The notes under the pieces are model-generated. The model ran no database searches and was not told the DNA's origin. It saw only the letters and a program-made list of their open reading frames with translations. Made by a program: the position numbers and the translations under genes. A DNA stretch of 64,000 bases. Origin: Sipunculus nudus. Lineage: Eukaryota > Annelida > Sipuncula > Golfingiida > Sipunculidae. Every line of letters begins with the position of its first letter. Within the stretch, counting starts at the first letter, position 1. The stretch covers positions 18,563,664 to 18,627,663 of the forward strand of contig CM049315.1 in the NCBI GenBank assembly GCA_026874595.1, written 5' to 3'. Positions 1-12,000 of this stretch are shown here, piece by piece.

Positions 1-5
1 AGAAT

Positions 6-404
6 TTGAAAGCAATTCTGCAAAGTTCACCAGTTTTAGCAGCTCCAGACTTTTCTGTACCTTTTAAGTTAGCCGTAGATGCTAGTGATACTGCTACCTG
101 TGCTGTGTTTTTACAAGAAGGCAATGATGGCATAGATCATCCGATTTGTTATTTCTCAAGAAAGTTTAATGCAAACCAGAAAAACTTCTCCACTATTAAA
201 AAAAATGTTTGGCTTTGATTTTTGCATTGCAACATTTTAAAGTTTATGTTACTTCATCAGTCAAGCCTATCATTGTCTTCAGTGATCACAATCCCCTCAC
301 GTTCATGAACAAGTTGAAGTGTAAAAATCAAAGATTAATGAGATGGAGTTTGTTCTTACAAGACTACAACCTTGAAATCAAACACATAGAGCCGAGGGAG
401 AGGT
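6..404 (+). pseudogene. Ty3/gypsy retrotransposon RNase H fragment, frameshifted
   Basis: This is a remnant of the RNase H domain that follows reverse transcriptase in Ty3/gypsy pol. The first frame carries LAVDASD, which holds the first catalytic Asp, and DHPICYFSRKFN. The second frame carries VFSDHNPLTF and RWSLFLQDYNLEIKHI, both typical of the family. The frame breaks near position 209, and the region where a catalytic Glu is expected reads KKN, so the domain is dead. The reading ends in a stop at about 404, and the upstream reverse transcriptase lies outside the window. No integrase follows, so this is a truncated copy. Confidence 0.82.
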
Positions 405-1027
405 GAGAGAATTTTCCAGCGGACACAGACGTGTTTATATCAGTTTGTGGGACCTGTCCGATTTACCAGTAATTTCAGGGATTCTACTTTTACTAACTCT
501 ATATAATTTGGTGTGCCTGCCTCAAGTTTACTTTCTGGAATGTTACAAGAGCTTCACATTGGACTGTTATTCTCCGGGAGATTTGTGTGGACTTTTCATT
601 TGACATGTACATTTAAAAGGACCTATCGTTGTGACAGTGGTGGTATCCAGGTACTGTGCACTTTGTTTATATTACTGTGTTATTGTATTGATTTAGTGTA
701 TTGTAATGTTAGGGTTGTTTTAAGAATAAATTATAGTTATTTGTTGACAAAAAACCACTGACTTCTTTATTCATTCCCCTAGACATTTCACTATGCCTAG
801 TGTTACAGAATCTGATTTTTTTATCCCCTTGACATAATTTATGTTAATCACGTAACGTGATCTGTTGATATTAGGTTCCGTAACAACATGTGAAAAAAAA
901 AACGAAAATTAATCACAAAAATCGGAAATTAGATAAAATGAGAGATTTTGCAGCTCTACGGGGGCCGCGCACCGAAGGCGCCCCCTCTGGATTCGCCTCT
1001 GATAGCATATATCCGACACTGATTTAA

Positions 1028-1028
<1 letters not shown>
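405..1028. other. Non-coding tail after the gypsy fragment
   Basis: No gene is seen. An AT-rich stretch with AATAAA near 726-731 and a short 'ctagacatttcactatgcctag' region near 778-800 could be the remains of the element's 3' UTR and LTR. No second LTR is available for comparison, so this is only a suggestion. Confidence 0.3.
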
Positions 1029-1029
<1 letters not shown>

Positions 1030-1077
<48 letters not shown>

Positions 1078-1079
1078 AT
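1030..1079. repeat. (AT)n microsatellite
   Basis: About 50 bases of almost uninterrupted AT dinucleotide. The Ile-Tyr reading frames across it are artefacts. Confidence 0.95.
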
Positions 1080-1404
1080 TTGTATTAGATTAAGTGAAAT
1101 TCAGAAAAGATGGCGAGTACTGCATGCGACCGGGGCGGAAGCATGGCCCCCTTCGGCCCCCCTTGGTTACGCCCCTGTACACAATGACATTCAGTGTGCT
1201 CTTGGTGAAAACAAAGTGTCGCCTTAGACCAAAATACACAATAACTAAAGTAAAATGCACCTACAGTTTCCAATATGTTGCAGCTGAATTGAATTACCTT
1301 TTGTCTGGGAAGACGTTTTAATGTCACCCCATCTGTGAAACTGCTGATAAAATTGCCTTTTCCGGAAAATACGATCGTTTAGTTGTCAACCACCACTTAG
1401 CTCT

Positions 1405-1560
1405 ATATATGGGGAGGCGGCGAAACAGTCTTCCGTTAACGGTGCCAGACCTTTCGTCGTTGCAGGAGGCTACTCTCATGGCAACACCTGGGATCAAACC
1501 CGGGGTCGCCAGCGAGAAAGGCCGAGCGTTTTGCCGTTCAGTTGTTCAGTCATCTCAACC
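1405..1560 (-). mobile_element. Probable tRNA-derived SINE fragment
   Basis: On the minus strand this stretch reads CTGGCGACCCCGGG followed by GGTTTGATCCC, which resembles a tRNA pol III B box. An A-box-like stretch, GGCAAAACGCTCGGCC, lies just upstream in that orientation. A B box preceded by a 'cgctcgg...ctggcgacc' run is the usual layout of tRNA-headed SINEs. No 3' tail or target-site duplication was identified. Confidence 0.45.
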
Positions 1561-1649
1561 GGAGGAAAAGGCATCCTAGGAACGCCAATGGATGGCAGAT
1601 ATAAAATTCAATAACGATGAATGATGACAAGACAGGGGTGATGATCATT

Positions 1650-2000
1650 ACACCGAAGAAGATCCAACTGGATACGCTCTTTACATTGCGCTTTACCTAT
1701 AGGCCTACTACCTATATGGTAAGCGCTGTTTGTTATGACCTCGTATCCTGAACTGCTACACCAGAGGTATTTTTGTCCAATCAGAAGAGACCTTGTGCTG
1801 AAAGACACAGCAAAGCGACGAATACACGGAGCGGATGTTGTTCATTTCGTTTTGAGTGACAGTTCATCTCCCCAGTAACCGTCTGAACAGGCCACAGGCT
1901 GAGAGAGAATGGCCCCAGACGTGGTTTGCTTATAGTGCGGCGGCTAATGGAAAAATTGTTCAAATTGTGATAAAAGTACCAAATTTGGTACAGTTGTAGT
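1650..2000 (+). repeat. Dispersed repeat, family 1 copy
   Basis: The segment around 1930-2000 (…ATTGTGATAAAAGTACCAAA…) matches, in reverse complement, 6945-7020. The segment around 1660-1700 (GATACGCTCTTTAC…GCGCTTTACC) matches 26640-26675. The three sites therefore share pieces of one dispersed element. No coding potential is visible. Confidence 0.6.
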
Positions 2001-2504
2001 ATTGTACACTGGCTTTCATTTAAGAAATAGTTCCGCGAAATATTCATGGTATTTCAGGGGTGGATCCTGCGATTACTTTGGGGGTACAGATGAATACATT
2101 AAATAATTGATAAATAATGTCTAATCTAAAAATGTTCGATCAAGGCCCTTCATATAGCATCACATGGAATACAGAAGTCTGTTGATGCTCAAACTGTACA
2201 TTCAAGTGAAATTAATTCAGTTTAACAAGCGATCTGCAATGATTATAATGGAGCAGGATGTATTTATTTGCCAAGTATTGTGCAGAACTAACGCGATTTA
2301 GCACGTTTCATGTAAATTATAACAAACGTAGGCTTACCATTAATTGAATAATTAACTAAATAAAGGGTATGGTGACAGAAAGAATTATTACATGGATATA
2401 GTTATAACTATTTATGTTTGTCAATCAGCCTACTAAAGAGCAAGTTAATTATTCAGTAAAAATGTTTCGGAACTCTGCCTGTCTACTTTTCCGGTTCATA
2501 TGAG

Positions 2505-3105
2505 GGCTCTAGACCTATTGAATTACAGACCTGTCAGAATTCCAATATGACCACCACAGCCCAATCGCTGATTTTCTTTCGCACGTGATAACTGAACAAC
2601 AACAACATACTTCAGCTTTCCCAAATTTACAGGGATGATTGGTACATACGAGGGCTTCAGACTTATTGAATTACAGACTTTTCGGAATTCCAATATGGCC
2701 ACTAGATCATAATGGGTGATTTTCTTTCGCACCGGATATCTCAACAAGAACATGCTTGATCTTTATCATTCTCTCAGGGATCATTGGTGCCTATGCGGAC
2801 TCAATCCCTTTCCAATAAAGCGCGATATCTCAACAAGAACAAGCTTGATCTATCTCATTTACACAGAGATGATTTGTACCTATAAGGGCTCCATCTCTAT
2901 CGAATTGCAGACCTGTCGAAATTCCAATATGGCCACCAGAGCACTATCGTTGATTTTCTTTCGCAACAATATGCTTGATCTTTCTCAAATTCACAGGGAT
3001 CATTGGTGCCTATGAGGGCTTCTGACCTATTGAAATACAGACTTACTCAAAATCAAATATGGCCAACAGACTACAATCCCTGATTTTCTATTGCACACAT
3101 TATTT
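2505..3105. repeat. Degenerate tandem repeat, ~130-150-bp unit, about five copies
   Basis: Each unit contains 'GAGGGCT…GACCTATTGAATTACAGAC', 'AATTCCAATATGGCCACC', 'GATTTTCTTTCGCAC' and 'ACAGGGATCATTGGTGCCTA'. Full or partial units begin near 2500, 2649, 2790 (truncated), 2881 and 3011. Small indels break any long frame, so a protein-coding role is not supported. Confidence 0.8.
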
Positions 3106-3269
3106 CAGAAACATCTCCTTTAATATTATTTGAACCAGTAGGATTTTTCCCTTATGCATATGGATAAAAATCAGTTTCTGTTTGTCATATTTTTCAACTT
3201 TAACTTAATTTTAACCCATATGTAAACTAGTCCAGCACTAGCAGAAATGCTAATGCAGAAATAGCAACA

Positions 3270-5993
3270 TGAAATGCACATGGACTTAAGAACAAATTAA
3301 ATCAGTAGAAGTTAAAGAATTGATAAATAATCACAGTATTGTATGTATCACTGAGACATGGGCAACCACGGATGATGAATTTTCTGATGCATTCCACGGG
3401 TACATTGGTTATGGAATAGTCAGAAAGAGTACAGGGAGAAGAGGGGTCTCAGTTTACGTGCAACAGAAATTAAAGGGTATGATGGTTCCTTAATTAATGA
3501 AGATAAAGAATCGGCCATAGTTTGCTGCTATATTGCGCCAGCAGGTTCATCATTCTATGTGGATGAAGATGAAATAAATGGTATCAACAGGCTGGAAAAT
3601 TTATTGGTAGATAATTCAGCAGAATATGATGAATTTAATTTAATTCTCCTTGGTGATTTTAATGCTAGAACTGTAAATATAACAGATATACCAGACATAC
3701 CGAGAGACTTAATTATGTCTTTAACTCCTTTTGGTAGCAGTGTAGTTGATTATGTAACTGTCAGTAGTTGTCTACTTCATAAGGTAGATGGATCCTGTGT
3801 ATTATCAGATGATCCGTCCGATCACTTTCCTTTATGAACACATATGCGAACTGACAAAATGGGTAAAATTTTATCAGACTGATGAAGATAAAACAAATAT
3901 TTCAAAATCATTAGAACAAATAGAATGTGCGTTACTTTTTAACACATATAATGAAACCTTAGAAACATATCCAGACAAGGCAAGTGAGGCATTGGTTAGT
4001 ATTTATCAAAATATATCCTACAGAAATAAAACTTTTGAGACAACATGAAACTAAAGCAACCAAAATGGTGGGACAAAGAATGTGAATTTTGGAAAAATAA
4101 AAAATATAAAGCTTTGAATAAGTATAGATGTACAGTATCAGATGGCGACTTACTTAATTATTAACAAACAAAAACAGAGGTTTGAAAAGTTATGTGAAGG
4201 AAAGAAGGCAATCATCCAAGCCTCAGAGGTGCAAAAGGTGATAGGTGCAAAAGACGCTGATTCCATGTGGAAAAACATGAGATTTTTAAATAAAAAGAAA
4301 ATTGTTACAACAGTAGAATCGGTACGTTGGTACAAACATTTTAAGGAAGTTTTGAATTCATCCACACATGAAATTTATCAAGAGTTTAAGAATCATACTC
4401 TGGAATATTTAAAAGATGTATTAGAAATTGATAATGATACAGAGCTTGATGGACTCATAACACCATATGAAGTACAGAAAGCCATAAATGAAATGAAAAG
4501 AGGAAAGGCCCCAGGGCCTGACGGGATTACGGTAGATATATTGAAAGATCCATATAGTCACATAGCGTCTCATATATTAATTTTTAATATATTTAAATAT
4601 TTAATAGTGTATTAGGAAATGGATTTTTCCCAGCCTCTTGGAGCAAAGCATTAATTGTACGAATTCACAAAAAGGCTTCCACCGTAGATCCTAAAAATTA
4701 TAGAGAAATTTCATTACTTAATACCGTGGGTAAACTATTTACAAAAATATTGGCAAACAGAATTCAAAATTATAATGATCAAGCTGGATTATTATGTGAA
4801 GCACAAGCTGGCTAAAGGAAAGGTTATTCAACAGTAGACCATACATTTTCTTTATTGGAGTGTGTGCAGAAATATTTTATAAAAAAAAAGGTTTTCTTAC
4901 ACTTTTATTGATTTTTCAACTGCTTTTGATAGTGTACAACATGATTTATTGTAGTATGTTTAAGTTAAATCTGGGATAAAAGGGAAAATCTTATAGACAC
5001 TACAGTCAATATATATAGTCAAATGAAATCATGTCTTCTTACAGAGGAAGGATTAACAGATTATTTAGAATGTACTAACGGAACTCGACTAGGGTGCATA
5101 GTGAGTCCCCTTCTGTTTTTTTTTTATTTATAGATGAATTTTATGAACAAAATAATGAAACAGATTGTCATAGTATAAATATTGATGAATATTTGCCAAC
5201 CTTAATGACATTTATGTACGCTGTTGATTTCTTCTGCGATACATGAGGACGTCTCCAAGAACAAATAAAAACCAGTTGCAAGTTTTTTCTGTCAATTATG
5301 GCTTAAAAGTTAATTAAGGAAAAACAAAAATTATGGTTTTTAGACACGGAGGTTCATTAAAAAGAATAGAGAAATGGAACTATCAAAAATACTCAAATTG
5401 AAACGGTAAATGACAATAGATACTTAGGGGTAATATTTACAAGTACATTGTCATGGTATAAAACAAAGAAAGCGCAGGCAATGCAGGCTGAAAGAGCAGT
5501 GACTCTCATAAAAAAAACTTTTATAGGAAATCTAGGTGTTTATCAGTGAGCCAGCTATTTTAAACTATTTAATTGTATGGTTACACCGATATTATTATAT
5601 GGTTGAGAACTGTGGGGTTATGAAAGATGTGAAACAAATGAAAAGGTGCAATATAAATTTTGCAAGTACATTCTAAAAATTAGCTCTTCAGCTCCGAACG
5701 CAGCATCATTGGGAGAGTTTGGAAGGCATCCAATGTATGTCGGTCAGTTATTCAGATGTGTAAAATACTGGACAAAACTAGTACATTATGGTAATACTAG
5801 ATATCCAAAGCGTATATATAACATGCTGTTTAATCTAGATATGAATGGAAAACAAACATGGGTTAATCATATAAGAAGCAAAATATGCAGTGCAGGTTTT
5901 GGGTATGTGTGGATGAATCAAGAAGTAGGAGACATTAGAATACTTTTGGCTAAAATAAAGGAAAGAATTATTGATATGGCGAAACAAAACTAG
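3270..5993 (+). mobile_element. Dead non-LTR retrotransposon (LINE) with endonuclease and reverse transcriptase
   Basis: In order, three broken frames show an APE-type endonuclease (CITETW near 3345, LLGDFNAR near 3650, SVVDYV and SDHFPL near 3740-3835), a reverse transcriptase (GKAPGPDG near 4505-4530, YREISLLN near 4700, GYSTVDHTFSLLE near 4820) and a conserved C-terminal region (RYLGVIFTSTLSW near 5420; FCKYILKISSSAPNAA near 5660). The C-terminal frame closes with a stop at 5991-5993. Many stops and frameshifts lie between the domains, and the spacing between GDFNAR and SVVDYV is much shorter than normal for this endonuclease. The copy cannot be active. The clade was not resolved. Confidence 0.88.
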
Positions 5994-6934
5994 TCTTGTA
6001 ACGTAGAAGTAAATACAAAATTAAATTTATATGGTACTTTTAAACCCATGCTCTCAATTAATGGAGAAATATTAACTGTGTGTTACTAATACCAAGCATA
6101 AACAAGCGCTTGCCAGAATATGATGTTCATGTCATGATTTGATGATTGAAAAAGGGAAGGTATACGCAAATGGATAGAGTTTGTTGGTTTCCAAGATTTG
6201 TTTGTAGAAATAAAACTTTAAAACGCTGTTTAGTTGTACATTTACGATAACATTTTAAAAGAATGTACCCTGATAATTAAATATGATCTGCCCCTGATAA
6301 TTAAATATGATCCGCCCCTGGAAATTCAGGGGTTTATTTCAGTGCTCATATGGAAATGTCCATAAGCTCACTGATAAACAACAGATATTTTGCACTAAGA
6401 ACAATAAAACTGTACATGATTTTTAAGCACGAAGCAACATACACATTGTATGATGAAATATATAATGTTTATACAGTGAACCCATACTAATTAAGTAGTA
6501 CCCCCCCCCCCCCTCATTGCCCTCCCCACCGTCTCTTATTCATCAAAGGATACATCGACGAGATGTGAATTGAGAATATAGTGATTATACCTTATTTTAA
6601 AACAGAACATTTATGTCATATTTAACGAAAAATTAACTTCAGTTAACTACATGTCATTGAATGGCAAATAGTCATCTTTTAATTACAAATGTTTTCATTA
6701 ATGAGATCACAAAGTTAATTTTACATTTCTCATGATGATGTTAATTAAATAGAACCAAATATTCCAAAATTTTACCCTATATATAAGTAATGTATAAGAT
6801 GTATTGTAACTATGATGGTCTTCCGTGTATTTTTCATATAAATTTGAGTACCCCAAATTTAACATAGGATCCGCCCCCGTTACACTGAAAAGATTTGGTG
6901 GAACTAATAAAAAAAATGAAAATGTATTATCCAA
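5994..6934. other. Intergenic AT-rich DNA
   Basis: No gene is seen. The stretch contains a tandem duplication of 'gataattaaatatgatc(t/c)gcccctg' at about 6270-6318, a poly-C run at about 6500-6514, and a 'ggatccgcccccgt' fragment at about 6868-6881 that resembles the ends of the MITE at 42317-42510. Confidence 0.6.
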
Positions 6935-7200
6935 ACTTCATCTCCACCAAATTTGGTACTTTTATCACAATCTGAACAATTCTTCTGTATTTTGCCGTTA
7001 ACCGCTGCACTATGTCGAGCGTTTGTTTATTGGCATCTGGTTGGCTGCTTGTCACATCATACGCACGTTTTTTCAGCGGACAACTAACCGCCTTCTGGTG
7101 TCTAAATGTATCATAAACGGTCAAATCAGGCAGCGTGAAAATCAGTTGCTTCTTTAGAAGCGCAAGGTTTCCGCTGCCTCGGGAGCGTACCAACTGGATT
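6935..7200 (-). repeat. Dispersed repeat, family 1 copy
   Basis: Positions 6945-7020 match 1930-2000 in inverted orientation. Positions 7135-7190 (AAATCAGTTGCTTC…TCCGCTGCCTCGGGAGCG) match 26675-26735 at roughly 90% by eye. This looks like a longer copy of the same dispersed element. Confidence 0.6.
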
Positions 7201-7269
7201 GCCCTGGGCTACTCTTTGGTGAGCACAAGGTAAAACCATCAGCCCCTGTGGGTAGTCTCAGTATACACA

Positions 7270-7560
7270 TGGACTCCCATTCCACCATGGAGCAACATGT
7301 AAATACTGTAAGCAGGGCAGCCTATATGCATCTTCACAATATACACAGACTCAAGTGCTACTTTGACAGATCCTCGCTTGAGGTACTGATGTAAGCAAAC
7401 TTGATTATGGCAACACCCTCTTACTTGGCTATCCAAGTTTTCTGCTTAGCGAGGATTCTGATTGACAGTCGTAAACAGGACCACAGGACCACATAACACC
7501 AGTGTTTATACGATATCTACACTGGTTCCTCATCTATCAGGTATAGAATTCTAAGTTGCC
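7270..7560 (+). pseudogene. LINE 3' fragment (CR1/Jockey-type C-terminal region)
   Basis: Broken translation gives LDYGNTLLLGYPSFLL, then DHITPVFIRYLHWFLIYQ. This is the same C-terminal block (LDY.NSLL, DHITP.L..LHWLP) that is read in the LINE on the minus strand at 35570-36725. Frame breaks and in-frame stops show that it is dead. Confidence 0.65.
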
Positions 7561-7965
7561 GTCCTTACCTGATTTAACCAATTCGTCACTGATAGATTAA
7601 CCAAGATGTTGGTAAAACAGACCAAAAACTTATTGGTTAGTATGTAACCAAGCCAGATTAGTTAAAAATTCAACCAAAAAAGATTGATTGCTGTGACCAA
7701 GAGATTGGATGGACACATGTCTACCAACTAGTTTGTTCAAACATTACTAATGTATTGGTCATTCCAACAAATCTGTTTGGTGATTGATGGTCAATGTAAT
7801 TACCCCCCCCCCCCCCGATATTCAGAGAAACCGCTTTCGTTTCCGGAGAACTTCTCCGGGACCACTGGCTCGATTTTTCCAAACCTTAACCCCATAATTC
7901 GGTCACATGTATACTAGGGCCTAACCATTTGCGTTGACCTCTGAGCATTCATCCCTGCAGAGCGT
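7561..7965. other. Intergenic DNA with a weak foldback
   Basis: Many 'ACCAA' and 'TTGGT' words at 7590-7790 give a loose inverted arrangement, followed by a poly-C run at about 7803-7816. No gene is seen. Confidence 0.4.
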
Positions 7966-8465
7966 CCGTCTGTGTGTCTGTTTTATATAATACAAAAAAT
8001 TGGTTGGGCCACCTGCAACCATTTTTGCAAAGCGTCTATCTGTTCGTCTGCCTTGGGTTAAAATCACTCATGTCTCTGCAGTGGTTATACTTATCCATAT
8101 GCAATTTTGCCTATGTATACATCCTGGATAGCTTTCTTGATTTTATGGCAGGTGGCGCCACGTACATTTACGTTTACGCTGCAAACATCCATGCTCATAT
8201 CTCATGACTGAAATTTTGCATGAGTTTAGATCTTACATAGCATTACATCTATTACAAATTTTGTGTCCCAACTAACAACAATTTTTGCATTGTGTCCATC
8301 AGTTCATCAGCCTAGGATAAAAATCACTCATATCTCAGCAGTGATTTGACTTATCCACCTAAAATTGTGCATATGTATACATCTTAGATGGCTTTTTCTT
8401 TCAAATAACAGGTGGCGCTACCTACAATCAGGTTTATCTGGCAAACACCCCTGCTAATATGCAGC
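7966..8465 (+). repeat. Dispersed repeat, family 2 (two ~260-bp tandem units)
   Basis: Two related units each contain 'TGTCTGTTCGTCTGCC', 'AAAATCACTCATATCTC(A)GCAGTG', 'TATACATC.TGGATGGCTTT' and 'CAGGTGGCGCCACCTAC'. The same words occur in reverse complement at 58320-59060. The palindromic GGTGGCGCCA core and the gap-rich similarity point to a dispersed repeat rather than coding DNA. Confidence 0.65.
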
Positions 8466-8888
8466 ACATCTCACTCTATTTCCCTTTGCCACTTAATCCA
8501 TGCCTCACTTCACCCGTCCCACTCCGAATTCGGCGGATACACATTGCCGTTTTCTAGTTTGATTCAAATTTATCACAGGATATCCGTCCCAGGTATAAAT
8601 AAGGTCGTGCTCTCTTCCATTTTGTACTTAAGACTTCAAATATATTTTAGCTCAAATGATGAAAAGAAACAGGCGGTCATTTGTCTATGGACAGAGCAAA
8701 AAAATTATAAATAACATATGGGATTTGCCTTTTCATATAAGGCTGACACCATAGACTACTAAGCAGTGGGCAATAATATAAGACGAGAGACAGGTCTAAT
8801 CATATGTTGAATACTTAGAGTCGATCGACTTGCCTTGGCTTTTCGGTATAGTTTATAGTCGTACAGTCAGTTTCTGTCTTGTCTCCAG

Positions 8889-9072
8889 GTTTGACCAATA
8901 CACAAGACCGTGCTGACCAGCTTGTGACAGGACAGATCACAACTTCAACAGAAGAGACAACGACCAATTGGAAGCCGGACCTTGCAACAAGAGCACCAGT
9001 GTCAGACTTGGATTTGATTGGAAAGAGGCCTGAAACTGTCCATAACTTCGCTTGGGGACCACTTATAAAGGA
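8889..9072 (+). CDS. GALNT-like copy A, exon 2 (stem region)
   Basis: Acceptor TGTCTCCAG precedes 8889 and donor GTAAGA follows 9072. The exon encodes a Thr-rich luminal stem that ends DLDLIGKRPETVHNFAWGP. It starts in phase 1 and ends in phase 2, as in copy B (DLDLIGERPDTVQNWGWGP). Confidence 0.78.
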
Positions 9073-12000
9073 GTAAGACTTTTTATATATCAAAATAAAA
9101 TGAATACATAATGTGGTAAAGATAATATTTCAACATATAATATTTTATAAATCATATATAATTGAAACTACCCTTTAATGAAATGTCAAATTAATACTGG
9201 CCACAAAATAAAGCAGGCGACTATATAAGACCCGGCGTCTGATCAAGAAAATGCGATATTTATAATTATAACAACATTCCATTTTCTGTTCGTTTGCATG
9301 CGCGAGTTGATAATTTGGTATCACCTATTTATATTCTTGTAATCAAAATATAAATCGTCCATTGTTCTTGTTCATTAGAATGCACCAGGGGGCGCGCCAT
9401 GTGAAAATGTTTATCTTATCAGAGGATTCCATATGTAAATAACAAATGTTACAGATTTTCATCATACTATTATATTTCTGTTTCATGAAAGGGCTTTTGT
9501 AGAATTTAAATGTTTTTAGCGAGGATATAAAATTATTGTAGATGCGAAAGCAAACAATATAATATCTCATCTGACCTGAAAGCTACCGTTATTATGGGTT
9601 TTCATCGTCATGAAAATCTGACCAACGTCATCCGGACCGTTCACTCTGTAGTCAAACGGACTCCGCCACGACTCCTGGAGGGAATCCTGCTCATAGACGA
9701 CGGAAGTCAGAAAGGTAACCTCTCTCTCTCTCATCTCATTAATGATCCATAAATAACTAATATTTGAATTAATTATATTCCAAATAATACCAATTCATTT
9801 GAACACATTGGCATCGCTTAAAACCGTACATTTTGACTTGTTGCACTTTTTATTCTTTTTGACGACAGGTGATGAAGTCACGATGATGATGAACTACTTG
9901 AAGATGATGTATCCAAGCACGAAAGTCCGGCTCCTTGTTTTGCCCAAAAACGTGGGTCTCATCCAGGTACGACTGATGGGTATCCGAGAGGCGAAGGGTC
10001 CGGTTGCTGCTATTCTTGATAGTCACATGGAGGTTCAAGAAAGATGGTAAATAAAGTTAACCACATTTTCTACTGTTACATATCTCTGCCCACCAGGTTT
10101 ATATTTTCACCAGTCTGTTTTTTGCTTGCCGGAAATCTTAATTTCGGCAAGCATGTTGGTCACCTGCGTATGTCTGTTTATTTTTGGATGTGTGTGTTTG
10201 TCACGACTCTACAAGCCACAATTTTACAGCAATAGCTTTCAAACTTGCACAGCTGTTAGACAATGAAAAATACTGGAACCCTATTGTTTTGGTCGATATA
10301 GGTCAAAGGTCAAGGTCATCAAAACACTTTTTTTGGTTTTATTTTCACCATAACTTCCTCATTATTAGTCCTATCTTCACAAGCTTGGGCTCAATTTCAT
10401 CCTCTCAGCCTTCTCCATAACCTGGTCTGGTCGACTAGTCTTGATCTTGTGTAAATTTGTCATTATGTCGGTCAGTGGTCGTCGATTTCGCCTGCTTCCT
10501 GGTTCTTTCGTCTTACTTATAGCATTTTACAGGCCACAGTTTTACAGGAATCATTTTGAAACCAGTATATCTTCTGTCTTACACTTATATCTCAAAAGTG
10601 ACTTTATTTTAAGGATATAGCCGCTAGGGGGCGCTGCAGTCGAACCTTTTTAACATATCAATTTTTGCCATCTCCCCAAAACTGTAAACCCCAATTACAT
10701 AAACTATAGCTTATTTTCTTCCTCTGAGTCTTCTCCATGAACTGGTAAAGTCATCTGGCCTCTATCTTGAGTAACTTTGTCATTACGTGAGTCTTTTCCA
10801 CAACCTGGTCTAAATCTTCTGTCACTTTGTCAATATTGTCTGTCTCTTTGTCAGCTGTCTCAATTTTTCCTGCTAGCTGGTTCATACGTCTAACATAAAA
10901 CATGCTTCAGTCCTTCGTTTTGCTGGGATCACGTTGTAACTTATATGTATCGTATATCTCAAGATTTCTGGAAGTTCTATGTGTATCATACTATAATTCA
11001 CGGGAATCTGTTTGTCTGTCTGTCCGCATGTCTGTCTGTCCGGATTCATTCGCACGCTAGGGATCGCACGGTCGTCAAACTTTGCGGGAGGGTGCATCTT
11101 GGTCCGGGGAAGAACGAGTTTATATTTTTTAGGCGTTTGGTAAAGAAATGGCCTCAAAATCGATAAAAATATTATGGGTTTAATACCTGCGCTGTGCCAT
11201 GGCCATTCTCACATAGTGCGCCCACGTCGTCCTCAATCTCCTCTCGCTAACCAATCAAATCAAACCTGACATAGTCTGCCAAACATTCACTACGCGTCGG
11301 CCTTTTCTAAGCAGTCCGCTAGGTCAACACAAATGAATGTTGTTGTGGATTGACCGCGGGGACGAATTTAGACCGGGAACATCTCACCAGTGCCCATATC
11401 GGCAATTTGGGCACAAGTGAATCATGTTGCGGGTTAATCGTTGGGACGAGTTGTTGTGGGTTAACCGCGGGGACGAATTTAGACCGGGAACATCTCGCCA
11501 CTGCCCATATCGGCAATTTTGGCACAAGTGAATCACGTTGCGGGTTAATCGTTGGGACGATTTTGGACGCGGAACATCTCACCCCTCGCCACATTTGTGT
11601 CAGTGCATTTCAAACGCGCACGCCATGTCAGTGCTTACTCATAATTTCAGAAAAGTGTGGATGCAGGTACTGATATGGGTATATTCTATCGCCACATTTA
11701 TGTCAGTGCATTTCAAACGCGCACGCCATGTCAGTGCTTACTCATAATTTAAGAAAAGTGTGGATGCACGTACTGATATGGGTATATTCTAGATGTCTGA
11801 ATTGGTCAAAGGTCAAGGTCATCAAAACACGTCAAAATCTTATTTCCCTCATTACTTTGACAAAATTGCCACAAGCAATGGCTCATTTTCTTCCTCTTCT
11901 ACCTTACTCATTCATATGACTATTTCAAAGTCATTTCCGGCAAGCGCTCGACCTTAGGTCGTCTATTTCGGTGTTTGTCACGACTCTACAAGCCACTATT

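Noticed and set aside
7590-7790. Foldback of ACCAA/TTGGT words as a transposon
   Set aside because: Pairing is scattered and weak; no clear termini.
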